Origin: RUG14300 sp964561145
Lineage (GTDB): Bacteria; Bacillota; Clostridia; Christensenellales; CAG-1252
Direction: 5' to 3'
Length of the DNA: 64,000 bases
Assembly (NCBI GenBank): GCA_964561145.1
Contig: CAZLNZ010000004.1
Span: forward strand, 72,648 to 136,647
The stretch's first letter is position 1. Every line of letters starts with the position of its first letter. Below, piece after piece: positions 16,936-26,190 of this stretch. A program made the translations under genes and the position numbers. The notes under the pieces were generated by a model that was not told where the DNA came from, did no database searches, and saw only the letters and a program-made list of their open reading frames with translations.

Positions 16936-16968
16936 AAAAGGTTCTCCGAGCGGAGAACCTTTTCTTTT
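16936..16968 (+). terminator. Terminator after secF
   Basis: Near-perfect stem AAAAGGTTCTCC / GGAGAACCTTTT around a GAGC loop (16948-16951), ending in TTTTCTTTT. Confidence 0.9.
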
Positions 16969-17134
16969 CGTCTATTCATCAGTTATAAGCAATTGATGTT
17001 ACTAATAAAACTAGAAGTGAATAATGATGAATAATGACAGAGTATGTTATTGATAGTTGTATGATTGATTTTATGTAATCAATATTATAGGTTTATTTCA
17101 ATTATCCCAATAATTATAAATAAAACAATATTCC

Positions 17135-17938
17135 TCACTTCTTTTTCATTCTTATTCCATAAAAAATATATTGTTGTGCAGTTCCCGGATAGGGATTATA
17201 AAGATTTATCATGGTTTCTCTGATTTCTTTTTCTTTGGATGTTTTACCTGTTAGATTGAAATATGCTTTTTTTATCCAAGTATCCACCGGAAAGGTATCT
17301 TCTCTATGATAGGAAAAAAGTAATACGCAATCTGCGACCTTTGGACCAACGCCCGGAAGTGTAAGGAGATTCTTTGTTATTTCATCGGTTGTAAGGACTG
17401 CTATTTCTTCTAAGTCGATGCGACCCTCGACAATAGCTTTTGAAGTATTCAAAATGAATTCAGCTCTATACCCGGCACCAATTTCCTTGTAAAACTCAAC
17501 GCTTTGAGCCGCCATTACTTGCGGAGTAGGAAATGCATAAAAATCGCCCATATTTTCTCCAAGGTTTAAGCAGAGTTTTTCTATTATTTTTTGTATTCTG
17601 GGAATGAAATTTTGAGTGCTAATTATGAAACTTATCAAGGTTTCGAACTTGTCTTGATTAAGTATTCTGATTCCGCTTCCGATTTTCAGTGCTTCTTCAA
17701 TCATAGGCTTAGCCCTAAGGCTCTCTATAATTGTGAAGTAATCACGTTTTAAGTCAAAGTAGTTGATAAAATAGTCTATATCATCACTAAAGATTATTCT
17801 ATCACGAATAACGGCTTTTTTGTTTTTTGAGTACACTACCCATTCGTTTTCTCTTTGCTCATATCTAAAAACTTGTCCGCAAGTTAATATTGATTCAATA
17901 TCGAAGGGTATATTATTATCAACCTTATAACAATTCAT
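17135..17938 (-). CDS. ogg: 8-oxoguanine DNA glycosylase, OGG1-type
   Basis: A base-excision repair enzyme removing 8-oxoG. A beta-rich N-terminal domain of the OGG family (FDIESILTCGQVFRYEQRENEW) precedes an HhH-GPD module. That module has LLTLPGVGPKVADCVLLFSY, whose lysine is the Schiff-base nucleophile, and the catalytic aspartate in FPVDTW. The ATG at 17938 overlaps the ung stop as TAATG. A TTG five codons earlier is possible but less likely. Length is 267 residues. It is the last gene of a minus-strand rlmL-ung-ogg set, which puts two glycosylases together. Confidence 0.9.
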   Translation of the reverse strand: MNCYKVDNNIPFDIESILTCGQVFRYEQRENEWVVYSKNKKAVIRDRIIFSDDIDYFINYFDLKRDYFTIIESLRAKPMIEEALKIGSGIRILNQDKFETLISFIISTQNFIPRIQKIIEKLCLNLGENMGDFYAFPTPQVMAAQSVEFYKEIGAGYRAEFILNTSKAIVEGRIDLEEIAVLTTDEITKNLLTLPGVGPKVADCVLLFSYHREDTFPVDTWIKKAYFNLTGKTSKEKEIRETMINLYNPYPGTAQQYIFYGIRMKKK

Positions 17939-18603
17939 TATTTGATACTCCAATCTAGTTCGATTCCTTTATTATTAAGAAACTCTTGTGCTTTACTAAA
18001 ATGCTTACACCCAAAGAAACCTTGGTAAGCAGATAGCGGACTTGGGTGTGGTGCTTGCAAAACTAAGTGATTCGTATTGTTTAATAGACTTGCTTTACTT
18101 CTTGCGTTTCCACCCCATAAAAGAAATACTACGGGTTCTGTTTTTTGATTGATTATCTTAATTACATCATCTGTAAATATCTCCCATCCTTTTCCCTTAT
18201 GTGAGTTTGCTTGATGAGCTCTCACCGTAAGAGAGGTGTTTAATAGGAATATTCCTTTATTTGCCCAATCGATAAGACATCCGTGATTTGGGATTTTAAA
18301 GCCAATATCGTCGTGAAGCTCTTTAAAAATATTACATAATGATGGAGGCGGTTGAATTCCTTTTTGTACGGAGAAAGCGAGACCGTGAGCTTGATTTTCA
18401 TTATGATACGGGTCTTGACCTAAGATTACTACTTTTATATCTTTATAGGCTGTATATTTAAAAGCATTAAAGATATCATACATGTTAGGGTAGATTGTAC
18501 GGTTACAATATTCCTCTTTTAAAAATTCTCTAAGCTTAAGATAGTAATCCTTTTTGAATTCATTTTCTAAAATATTATCCCAATCGTTATTGAAGTTAAT
18601 CAT
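17938..18603 (-). CDS. ung: Uracil-DNA glycosylase, family 1
   Basis: Excises uracil from DNA. The water-activating motif VILGQDPYHN and the C-terminal HPSPLSAYQGFFGCKHF are intact. The open frame extends 36 codons further upstream, but that part lies in rlmL. MINFNNDWDNIL at 18603 is the natural start and gives a normal 221 residues. It overlaps rlmL by 8 bp and ogg by 1 bp, so the three genes are probably one transcript. Confidence 0.95.
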   Translation of the reverse strand: MINFNNDWDNILENEFKKDYYLKLREFLKEEYCNRTIYPNMYDIFNAFKYTAYKDIKVVILGQDPYHNENQAHGLAFSVQKGIQPPPSLCNIFKELHDDIGFKIPNHGCLIDWANKGIFLLNTSLTVRAHQANSHKGKGWEIFTDDVIKIINQKTEPVVFLLWGGNARSKASLLNNTNHLVLQAPHPSPLSAYQGFFGCKHFSKAQEFLNNKGIELDWSIK

Positions 18604-19741
18604 GGTTGTTCTTTGGTGGCTTGTTGCCAAGGTATGTGTAAAGTCTACACTCGAGTTTGCCGTTATATAGCTTTCTATTTTTATTTGCTTTTTTACCGAA
18701 ATAGCTTTCAAAACCTGATAATGATGTTATTAGGTACAAACTCCAATCTTTAAGTTTGAAAAAGGTTCTTGAAAATTCTTCCATAAGTGTTCCTACCTCT
18801 TTTTCGTTTGAAAGTCTTTCTCCGTAAGGTGGATTTGTACAAATAACCCCATATGGAATATGAGAGGAAAAGCCTAAAGCGTTACCGACTTGAAAATGTA
18901 TCTTATCTCTTACACCAGCTCGTTCTGCGTGTCTTGTAGCAAGCTTGATTGCATTCTTATCTATATCATATCCGCTAATTTTAAGCTTAATATCTCGTTT
19001 TTCTAAATCTCTTGCTTCCTCTCTTGCAATATTCGAAACATCTTTACAGAAGCCCCATTTTTCGAAATCGAACCCCCTATTAATCCCGGGTGCAATGTTC
19101 ATTGCTTTAAGTGCAACTTCAATCGGAAATGTTCCGCTTCCGCAGAAAGGATCTGCAAATTCCTTTGTCGGATTGTAAACTGACAGGTCTAATATTGCGG
19201 CAGCCAAGGTTTCTTTGATAGAAGCCTCTCCGACCAAATCTCTATATCCTCTTTTGTGTAAACCGTCACCGGAGGAATCAAGCAATATCTCACAAATGTT
19301 ATTGACAATGGAGAAATTAATTTTATACCTTTCACCGTTTTCACTAAAGGTCCTGATTTTAAAACGTTCGGAAAGCTTTACGATAATTGCTTTTTTTGCA
19401 ATTGACTGGCAAGCCGAAATTCCAAATAAAACAGAATTGACGCATTTGCCACTGACAAGTATTTGCCCGTTTTTAGATATATAATCCTGCCACTCGATTT
19501 TATGTACTCCATCGAAGAGTTCGTCAAAAGTGGAGCAGGGAAATTTGCCAAGACTTATATATACCCTATCTGCAGTTCTTAGGAAAATATTAAGTCTGGC
19601 AATATCCAAAAGAGTTCCTTTTAATGAAAAGGTGCCGTTTATTGCAGGGACATCTCCAAAGCCTAGTTTGTAAAGCTCTCTTTTTAAGCTTGCTTCCACT
19701 CCAAAAGCGGAGGTGATTGATATATCTAAGTATTTATTCAT
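18596..19741 (-). CDS. rlmL: THUMP-domain class I RNA methyltransferase (RlmL/YpsC-like)
   Basis: 381 residues. The N-terminal THUMP domain (about 1-155) binds RNA. A Rossmann methyltransferase follows with ADPFCGSGTFPIEVAL for SAM binding and the catalytic NPPYGERL, which marks base N2-guanine or N6-type methylation. Homologues methylate 23S rRNA G2445. E. coli RlmL carries a second RlmK module that is absent here, as is usual in Firmicutes. The target is assigned by homology only. Confidence 0.88.
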   Translation of the reverse strand: MNKYLDISITSAFGVEASLKRELYKLGFGDVPAINGTFSLKGTLLDIARLNIFLRTADRVYISLGKFPCSTFDELFDGVHKIEWQDYISKNGQILVSGKCVNSVLFGISACQSIAKKAIIVKLSERFKIRTFSENGERYKINFSIVNNICEILLDSSGDGLHKRGYRDLVGEASIKETLAAAILDLSVYNPTKEFADPFCGSGTFPIEVALKAMNIAPGINRGFDFEKWGFCKDVSNIAREEARDLEKRDIKLKISGYDIDKNAIKLATRHAERAGVRDKIHFQVGNALGFSSHIPYGVICTNPPYGERLSNEKEVGTLMEEFSRTFFKLKDWSLYLITSLSGFESYFGKKANKNRKLYNGKLECRLYTYLGNKPPKNNHD

Positions 19742-19841
19742 ATTGATTTCTATGTTTCAAGTGTGTATAGGCAAAGCATTTTATTGTAGAATCAACCTTT
19801 GTATTTCTTGTCCTTTTTCATTAAGTTGAATTACGAACTAT

Positions 19842-19874
19842 ATTAAAAGGGTTGCGATATGATTCGCAACCCTT
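19842..19874 (-). terminator. Terminator of the GH36 gene
   Basis: An 11-bp perfect stem AAGGGTTGCGA (19847-19857) / TCGCAACCCTT (19864-19874). Read on the minus strand it ends in CCCTTTTAATA, directly downstream of the GH36 stop. Confidence 0.85.
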
Positions 19875-19880
19875 AGATTA

Positions 19881-21548
19881 CTAATCCTTTAAAAATTCTC
19901 TAACGTTACTCTCTCCAGTCTTGAGATTGAATCTAAGTGTATGTCTGGTATTATCGTTGCCAAATACAATTTCGAAGTTGTCATCGTCGTCGAGGCGATC
20001 GGTGGAATAAACCTTATGTGGATTTTTCCCGAAGAATCTCTTTAATAGAGCAATCTTTTCATCTGAGAAATCTCCGGCATTATCCGAGATAAACAGAACG
20101 TCACCGCACAGATTGTTAATAAAAGCGAGGAGAAGCTTTTGATCCTCTGTAAACTTTATATTAATATCCCTGAGGAAGAAAACGTCAGGATCATTAACGA
20201 AAGCTCGGCCGTTAAGGTGGCGACGGAAAATGGTGCTTGTAATGGCATTTTGAGCATGAACTATTTCATGGGTAAAGTTAATACTTTCCACTAACCCGCC
20301 CTTATAGTTAGGGGAGATATCGCAAGAAATGCGACAAGCATCACATACTCCGAAACAAGGAGCAAGGGGAACGCCGCAACCCAGCATCAACTTATCACCG
20401 ACACACTCTCTCAAAAAGTCCATTGCGTCATAAATGATCTCCGCACGAGTCTTGTTATTTCTTGGGAACATACATTGAGAATATAAGAAGTCGAGCTTAA
20501 CCATATCGAACCCCCATTCGTTAAGAACGAGGTTGAAAATCTCTTTGATATATGCTCTTGCGTCTTCGTTATATATGTCTAAAGTATAACCACCGCCCCA
20601 AGGTACAGCACCTAATAACGGTTTTCCGTTGTGATGGATGACCCAATCCTTGTGTGCCTTGAATACTTTAGATTTTTTTGTTACATTGAAGGGTGCAAGC
20701 CATAATCCTGCCTTGTAACCCTTTTCGTGAATTCTGTCGACGATAGGCTTCATTCCGTTGGGGAATTTATCGTTGGTTTTCCATTCGCCGGTTGTAATTT
20801 GGAATCCGTCATCTATTTGGAAAATGTTAACGTCATCTCTAGCTCTGTCAAGCCCCTCCAAGTCACGGAGAATGATGTCTTCGTTAATCTTGGTGAAGTA
20901 GTTATACCAAGATGTATAGCCGGACATATGATTTATTCTGGGGGCAGGGATATTCATTAACCTGAAATAGTCATCGAAAACCTTATCGTAATCACCCTTT
21001 AAAACCGCAATATCGAATAAAACGGTATCTGTGTCAATTTCTTTGCCTTCGACCTCTTTGCAGATTTGGAAGATACCGGCATTCATATCAACTTTAAATA
21101 TGGTAAAAGCGAATCTATCTGACAGGGAACCGAATAGTTCGATCTCTTCACCATTTTTGATATATGTGTAAGTGTAGCTATGGAATTTTCCGGGACCTTT
21201 TTCTTCTTCAACGAATAAAGTATCACCTGTCGGAGTAGCTAAACTCGATACGAATTCCGAAACCTTATATAGCTGATTTAAACGCTTGTTTTTATCGGTT
21301 TTCTTAACTTCTTTTGAAGTTGTCCAAGCTTGATATCCGTTTACGAAAAACTTTTCGTTATCCGAGAACTCTCTTTTTGCAGTGAGCATGATGCATTCGA
21401 GCTGCATTTTGACCTTAGGATGAATAATAACCCTTATTCCGTTTTCTGTAATTTGCTTTTCTAATGTATAATGAATGCATCTTTCCTTGCTAGTGCCGTA
21501 ATAGACGCCGTCAGCGTGATATCTAATATAAAATTCATAGTCTAACAT
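19881..21548 (-). CDS. GH36-family alpha-galactosidase-like glycosidase
   Basis: 555 residues. A beta-sandwich N-terminal domain (1-200) leads into a TIM barrel with SGYTSWYNYFTKI, IFQIDDGFQ and GYKAGLWLAPF. The nucleophile aspartate is in MVKLDFLYS and the acid/base aspartate in CRISCDISP. There is no signal peptide, so it acts in the cytoplasm on imported oligosaccharide. At 555 residues it is shorter than classical 730-residue alpha-galactosidases and resembles compact GH36 enzymes. No transporter is adjacent. The start has CGGAGG upstream. Confidence 0.85.
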   Translation of the reverse strand: MLDYEFYIRYHADGVYYGTSKERCIHYTLEKQITENGIRVIIHPKVKMQLECIMLTAKREFSDNEKFFVNGYQAWTTSKEVKKTDKNKRLNQLYKVSEFVSSLATPTGDTLFVEEEKGPGKFHSYTYTYIKNGEEIELFGSLSDRFAFTIFKVDMNAGIFQICKEVEGKEIDTDTVLFDIAVLKGDYDKVFDDYFRLMNIPAPRINHMSGYTSWYNYFTKINEDIILRDLEGLDRARDDVNIFQIDDGFQITTGEWKTNDKFPNGMKPIVDRIHEKGYKAGLWLAPFNVTKKSKVFKAHKDWVIHHNGKPLLGAVPWGGGYTLDIYNEDARAYIKEIFNLVLNEWGFDMVKLDFLYSQCMFPRNNKTRAEIIYDAMDFLRECVGDKLMLGCGVPLAPCFGVCDACRISCDISPNYKGGLVESINFTHEIVHAQNAITSTIFRRHLNGRAFVNDPDVFFLRDINIKFTEDQKLLLAFINNLCGDVLFISDNAGDFSDEKIALLKRFFGKNPHKVYSTDRLDDDDNFEIVFGNDNTRHTLRFNLKTGESNVREFLKD

Positions 21549-21580
21549 AAAGAACCTCCGAATTTAAAATCTATAATATA

Positions 21581-21609
21581 ATTATATCGTAAACTCCTTC
21601 TTTTTACAA
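21581..21609 (-). promoter_or_regulatory. Promoter of the GH36 gene
   Basis: On the minus strand: TTGTAA (21609-21604), a 17-bp spacer and TATAAT (21586-21581). Confidence 0.65.
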
Positions 21610-21741
21610 TAGATTTTACATTTCTTTATCACAAATAAAGATACATTTTTATCTATTTTAACTGCTCAAAAGGATGTGCTAATAACTAGCATTAATCTTA
21701 ATCAATTGACTTAAAACGTAGAAACCTTTATAATAGATAAA

Positions 21742-21764
21742 GAAAAAGTCGGGTAAACCCGACT
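21742..21764 (-). terminator. Terminator of tRNA-Gly(CCC)
   Basis: Read on the minus strand: AGTCGGG, loop TTTA, CCCGACT, then TTTTC. It begins 1 nt after the tRNA 3' end. Confidence 0.85.
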
Positions 21765-21765
21765 A

Positions 21766-21840
21766 TGGAGCGAAAGACGGGAATCGAACCCGCGGGAATC
21801 GGCTTGGGAAGCCGACGCTCTACCATTGAGCGACTTTCGC
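21766..21840 (-). tRNA. tRNA-Gly(CCC)
   Basis: On the minus strand the acceptor GCGAAAG pairs with CTTTCGC. The D arm is GCTC...GAGC. The anticodon stem TCGGC/GCCGA encloses TTCCCAA with anticodon CCC. The T arm is GCGGG-TTCGATT-CCCGT and the 3' end TCCA is encoded. It is a monocistronic unit with its own promoter and terminator, lying between the divergent GH36 and GH5 genes. Confidence 0.95.
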
Positions 21841-21851
21841 ATCACCTAATA

Positions 21852-21880
21852 ATTATACTTTAACTCTTTGATAATGTCAA
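21852..21880 (-). promoter_or_regulatory. Promoter of tRNA-Gly(CCC)
   Basis: On the minus strand: TTGACA (21880-21875), a 17-bp spacer and TATAAT (21857-21852), a consensus-grade promoter 12 bp before the tRNA. Confidence 0.9.
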
Positions 21881-21906
21881 CATCTCAGAGAAAAAATGGA
21901 GTGTAT

Positions 21907-23169
21907 ATGAAAAAAAATAAACGTGTTGACTATTCTTCGCACCAAGCAAGCCTTTCTTCGAACATTTCTAAAGTGTCTACAAGAAATTGTGGGCACATTG
22001 GCTTTGTTACTGCAAAAGGCAATGCATTGTATGTTTCCGCAGAAGACAGTGCTCCTGAAATAAGATTAGTTGGAACTAATGCGGGAGGATGGTTGCTGCA
22101 AGAAGAGTATATGTGTCCCGTTGATTTTACACAACAAGAGTATGAAGGTGGTCAATATGATGCAGAAAAACGTTTATCTAAATTGATTGGTGACAAAGAT
22201 ACTAGAAGATTGATTGATGTGTATCGAGATAATTGGTGGAAAGAAAGCGATTTTGATAATATCCTTCAAATGGGCATGAATACGGTAAGACTTCCTTTTG
22301 GCTGGAGGGATTTGTATTTTGATGACTTATCACTTCGTGAGGATGCTTTCGTTAGGCTTGATTCATTTATTGAGAATGCGGCAAAAAGAGGCATATATGT
22401 AATATTGGATTTACACGGTGCGTATGGTTCTCAAAGCGGAAAACATCATTCCGGTGTTGATACTCTTGAAGAAAATGCGTTACTTTACCTTAATGATGAG
22501 TATATGAATTTCAATATAGAGTTATGGAAAACCGTTGCCGATAGGTATAAGGATAATTTATCAATAGCGGGATACGATTTATTAAATGAGCCTGAGGGTG
22601 ACATTAAAAGTACAGGCAAATTGACGTGTAAAGTGCAATGGGATTATTTCGATAAGCTTTATAGAGCGGTCCGCAGCATCGATCAAAACCATTTGATTAT
22701 AATGGAAAGTTGCTGGGAACCTGAGCATTTACCGGATCCGACTCTTTATGGATGGACTAATATTTGTTACGAGTACCATTTTTACCAATGGAACGATGGT
22801 GAAAATTTAGATAGTCAAAAAGCTTTTTTTGATGACAAGACAAAGCTTTTTAACAAAACCGATCACAATGTTCCGGTCTTGGTCGGAGAAATGTGTTATT
22901 TTAATAATCTTGACAATTGGGTTCTTGCATTATCCTATCTTAATGCACACGGCTTCAGTTGGACAACATGGACATATAAGGCGTGGTGTAATGATAGAAA
23001 CAATTGGGGATTATATCGAAGGGGTGATAGGTTAGAGTACGTTTTGACTTTAGCCAGTTCATCGGAGAGGATAGAGCAAGTATTCAAGCTCTGCGGTACT
23101 GAAAACTTTGAAAGGAATGATAAACTTATTGAAATTGTAAGGAAGTATGCTTTAGAGGCTAACAATTAA
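21907..23169 (+). CDS. GH5-family beta-glycanase/glucosidase
   Basis: 420 residues with a TIM barrel of the cellulase/exo-1,3-glucanase type. Hallmarks are LVGTNAGGWLLQEEY, MGMNTVRLPFGWRDL, VILDLHGAYGSQSGKHHSG, the acid/base glutamate in LLNEPEG and the nucleophile glutamate in VLVGEMCYF. No signal peptide is seen, so the enzyme is probably cytoplasmic like the neighbouring GH36. An open frame begins 13 codons earlier, but that stretch overlaps the divergent tRNA promoter. The ATG at 21907 has TGGAGTG upstream. Substrate is not predictable. Confidence 0.85.
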   Translation: MKKNKRVDYSSHQASLSSNISKVSTRNCGHIGFVTAKGNALYVSAEDSAPEIRLVGTNAGGWLLQEEYMCPVDFTQQEYEGGQYDAEKRLSKLIGDKDTRRLIDVYRDNWWKESDFDNILQMGMNTVRLPFGWRDLYFDDLSLREDAFVRLDSFIENAAKRGIYVILDLHGAYGSQSGKHHSGVDTLEENALLYLNDEYMNFNIELWKTVADRYKDNLSIAGYDLLNEPEGDIKSTGKLTCKVQWDYFDKLYRAVRSIDQNHLIIMESCWEPEHLPDPTLYGWTNICYEYHFYQWNDGENLDSQKAFFDDKTKLFNKTDHNVPVLVGEMCYFNNLDNWVLALSYLNAHGFSWTTWTYKAWCNDRNNWGLYRRGDRLEYVLTLASSSERIEQVFKLCGTENFERNDKLIEIVRKYALEANN

Positions 23170-23184
23170 TTAAATGGAGATATT

Positions 23185-25431
23185 ATGGATTACGCAACTG
23201 TTCTAGCACAAGAGTTTAATTTGAATATACTGCATGCACAAAATGTAGTAAAACTCATCGACGAGGGAAATACATTACCTTTCATTGCAAGGTATAGGAA
23301 GGATATGACGGGCTCTATTGACGATCAAGTTTTGAGAGAGCTTAATGATAGACTTACTTATCTAAAGAACCTCGACCAAAGAAAAAGTGAAATCGCAAAA
23401 GCGATAAAAGATCAGAACAAGCTTGACGAAAGCATCCTGGAGGCTTTAGAAAAAGCAAAAACATTAACAGAGGTTGAGGATATTTATAGACCCTTTAAAC
23501 AAAAGAAAACCACACGCGCGGGTATTGCTATAGAAAAGGGGTTGGAGGGCTTATCCGACCTCATTATGGGCAAATCCGAGCTTTCGGAAAGCGATGTAGA
23601 GGCTTACATTAACGAGGAAAAGGGCGTTAACGATGTTCAAGAGGCATTAAGAGGTGCCTGTGATATAATTGCGGAGAGAATTTCCGATGATGCAGAGCTA
23701 AGAAAAACCTTGAGGGATTATTTCATGTTAAACGGAGTTATCCATACAACCGAGATAGCACCCGATGAAGAGGATAAATATAAAATGTACAGTGACTTTT
23801 CCGAATCTGCAAAAGATATGGCATCGCATAGAATTTTGGCGGTAAACAGAGGAGAGAAAGAAAAGAAATTGTCCGTTAAACTTGAAATTGACGAACAAAG
23901 CGTAATAGATATTATCGAGAAAAAGTATATAAAGAAAGAATGCGGCACAGCAAGGCTAGTTAGAATTGCAATAGAAGATTCTTATAAACGATTGCTTTTT
24001 CCGTCATTGGAAAGAGAGCTTAGAAATACTTTAACAGATAGAGCTAGCGAGCAAGCGATAAAAACTTTCGAAACCAATTTACGTCCGTTATTATTGCAAC
24101 CACCCCTTCACGGGAAGGTTATACTAGCACTTGACCCTGGATATAGGACAGGGTGTAAGGTTGCCGTTATCAATGCATACGGTTCCGTTTTGGCGAAGGG
24201 CGTGATCTATCCGACTCCTCCGCAAAATAAAATTGAAGAATCGGAAGAAAGACTTTTAAAGGCTATAAGGACTTATAAGGTCGATGTAATTGCAATAGGT
24301 AACGGAACAGCTAGCAAAGAAACTGAAATTTTCGTGGCAGGTTTAATAAAAAAATACGAAGGACATTTGGAATATGCTATTGTAAATGAGGCCGGTGCAA
24401 GTGTATATTCTGCATCAAAAGCAGGCGCGGCAGAGTTTCCCGAGTATGATGTTACAATTAGATCGGCAATATCTCTTGCTAGACGTTTACAAGACCCGTT
24501 GGCAGAATTAATTAAAATCGACGTAAAAGCAATAGGAGTAGGTGAATATCAGCATGATATGCCCGAAAAACGTCTCACAGAGGTTCTCGAGGGCGTCGTC
24601 GAGGATTGTGTTAATAAGGTCGGTGTTGATTTGAATACGGCATCTCAAAGTTTATTGTCCTATGTTGCGGGCTTAAATAAAACCGTAGCGGGTAATATAA
24701 TATCTTATCGTGAGGCTAAACCTTTTGAAAGCAAACAAGAGCTATTGAAGGTTGCTAAGCTTGGACCAAAGGCGTTTGAGCAATGTGCGGGTTTCTTAAG
24801 AATTAGAAACGGAAAGAGCGTTTTAGATAATACCGGTGTGCATCCTGAAAGCTATAAATCTGTAAAGATACTTCTTTCGGCATTGGGTTATAAGGATAGT
24901 TCTTTAAAATCCGGCGGATTGACTGATGTTAGAGAGAAGGCCGAGGCATATGGCATGGAAAAACTTGCCAAGGAGTGTGAGATAGGCGTATATGCCCTTA
25001 ACGACATTTTGAATGAACTTCAAAAGCCGGGGCGAGATATAAGAGATTCATTGCCAAAACCAATACTGAGATCTGATTTACTGAGTCTAGAAGACCTGAA
25101 GGTCGGTATGGTTCTCACAGGAACGGTAAGAAATGTCGTTGATTTCGGTGCTTTTGTTGATATCGGCGTGCATCAAGACGGGCTTGTACATATTTCGCAA
25201 TTATCCGATAGATTTGTATCCGATCCCAACGAGGTTGTTAAGGTTGGAGACATTGTCGAAGTTAGAGTAATCGAGGTAAACGTGAAAGCTAAGAAGATTG
25301 CTCTTACTATGAAGAGTGATTCAAAGGCTCCTTCTAAGAAGCAAAATGTCGGTAAGGAAGGTAAAAAAGAAGAACCTCAAACTCTAGAAGGTGCAATGGC
25401 TGCACTTCTTAACAAGTTTGGAAGAAAATAG
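23185..25431 (+). CDS. tex: Tex family S1 RNA-binding transcription accessory protein
   Basis: 748 residues with the full Tex order. A helical N-terminal region (LPFIARYRKDMTGSIDDQVLRELNDRL) leads to a YqgF-like RNase H fold with LALDPGYRTGCKVAVI. A helix-hairpin-helix pair (NTASQSLLSYVAGLNKTVAGNI) follows, then a C-terminal S1 domain (GTVRNVVDFGAFVDIGVHQDGLVHISQLSD, about 645-715). Homologues affect transcription and toxin expression. TGGAGA precedes the ATG. It lies 15 bp after the GH5 stop, so the two may share a transcript. Confidence 0.95.
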   Translation: MDYATVLAQEFNLNILHAQNVVKLIDEGNTLPFIARYRKDMTGSIDDQVLRELNDRLTYLKNLDQRKSEIAKAIKDQNKLDESILEALEKAKTLTEVEDIYRPFKQKKTTRAGIAIEKGLEGLSDLIMGKSELSESDVEAYINEEKGVNDVQEALRGACDIIAERISDDAELRKTLRDYFMLNGVIHTTEIAPDEEDKYKMYSDFSESAKDMASHRILAVNRGEKEKKLSVKLEIDEQSVIDIIEKKYIKKECGTARLVRIAIEDSYKRLLFPSLERELRNTLTDRASEQAIKTFETNLRPLLLQPPLHGKVILALDPGYRTGCKVAVINAYGSVLAKGVIYPTPPQNKIEESEERLLKAIRTYKVDVIAIGNGTASKETEIFVAGLIKKYEGHLEYAIVNEAGASVYSASKAGAAEFPEYDVTIRSAISLARRLQDPLAELIKIDVKAIGVGEYQHDMPEKRLTEVLEGVVEDCVNKVGVDLNTASQSLLSYVAGLNKTVAGNIISYREAKPFESKQELLKVAKLGPKAFEQCAGFLRIRNGKSVLDNTGVHPESYKSVKILLSALGYKDSSLKSGGLTDVREKAEAYGMEKLAKECEIGVYALNDILNELQKPGRDIRDSLPKPILRSDLLSLEDLKVGMVLTGTVRNVVDFGAFVDIGVHQDGLVHISQLSDRFVSDPNEVVKVGDIVEVRVIEVNVKAKKIALTMKSDSKAPSKKQNVGKEGKKEEPQTLEGAMAALLNKFGRK

Positions 25432-25467
25432 CAATATATATATATATTTTATAGTATAAACATATTT

Positions 25468-25499
25468 AAAAACTCGAAGATTGCAGTCTTCGAGTTTTT
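25468..25499. terminator. Bidirectional terminator between tex and folT
   Basis: A 13-bp perfect stem AAAAACTCGAAGA (25468-25480) / TCTTCGAGTTTTT (25487-25499). It is T-ended on both strands and serves the two convergent genes. Confidence 0.9.
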
Positions 25500-25504
25500 A
25501 ACTT

Positions 25505-26155
25505 TTATTGTATCGATGTGTCAATTTCTTTTTTCCTTTTGGATGCCAGTTTGATAATTCCGGCTTTGGCAAGTTCTCTGTAAATAATGCAAGTTAAAAA
25601 GCAATTAACTGCACTAACAAGAACCTGGAACGGTAATCTTAATCCAAGGTATGTCCAAAAGCTTTTAGTTCCCTTGGAGTACACTAACCATAGATTGTAA
25701 GTATTAAGAAATATGGTGCAGACTATCAGACATATTAAAAATGATACGAATATTTTTACATAGTCTCTGCCATTAAAGAGGAGAAAGATTATGCCGGGGA
25801 TTAAGCCAAATAATCCGGAGGATATGCCTATTAGAGGCATGTAAGCACCTTGTGGGAGAATTAAGTGCCCAAGCAAATCGCCTAGAAAGCCGACGGCAAA
25901 ACCGCTTACCGGACCTAAAACCACTCCGGCAATAAAGCAAGGGATTGCGGTGAAGGACAAAGAACAGTAACGCACGGGGAAAAAGGTTATTATATTAAAC
26001 ACAGTCGCTAAAGCTGTAAGCACGGCTGTATAGGCAATCCTCTTTGTAGCCTTAATTACTTTTTCCTTTTTTGTCGTAGGTTTTTTACCCATAAGCTTCT
26101 TTACATTTGATGTAAAATTTGCTTTAAGATTTACTTTTGTAGCTGAATTGTTCAT
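25505..26155 (-). CDS. folT: ECF transporter S component, folate type
   Basis: 216 residues. A Lys-rich cytoplasmic start of about 38 residues is followed by six membrane helices. The segment ALATVFNIITFFPVRYCSLSF and the stretch around GPVSGFAVGFLGDLLGHLI with PQGAYMPLIGISSGLFGLIPG match folate-family S components (TIGR04518). It binds folate and works with a shared ECF energizing module encoded elsewhere. A TATAAT lies only 6 nt before this ATG and no Shine-Dalgarno is seen. The message may be leaderless, or a later ATG at codon 22 may be used. Confidence 0.8.
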   Translation of the reverse strand: MNNSATKVNLKANFTSNVKKLMGKKPTTKKEKVIKATKRIAYTAVLTALATVFNIITFFPVRYCSLSFTAIPCFIAGVVLGPVSGFAVGFLGDLLGHLILPQGAYMPLIGISSGLFGLIPGIIFLLFNGRDYVKIFVSFLICLIVCTIFLNTYNLWLVYSKGTKSFWTYLGLRLPFQVLVSAVNCFLTCIIYRELAKAGIIKLASKRKKEIDTSIQ

Positions 26156-26161
26156 GGGTTT

Positions 26162-26190
26162 ATTATAACATAATCAATTTTAGAACTCAA
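26162..26190 (-). promoter_or_regulatory. Promoter abutting the folT start codon
   Basis: On the minus strand: TTGAGT (26190-26185), a 17-bp spacer, TATAAT (26167-26162), then AAACCC and ATG. The transcription start would fall at or next to the start codon. Confidence 0.6.
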
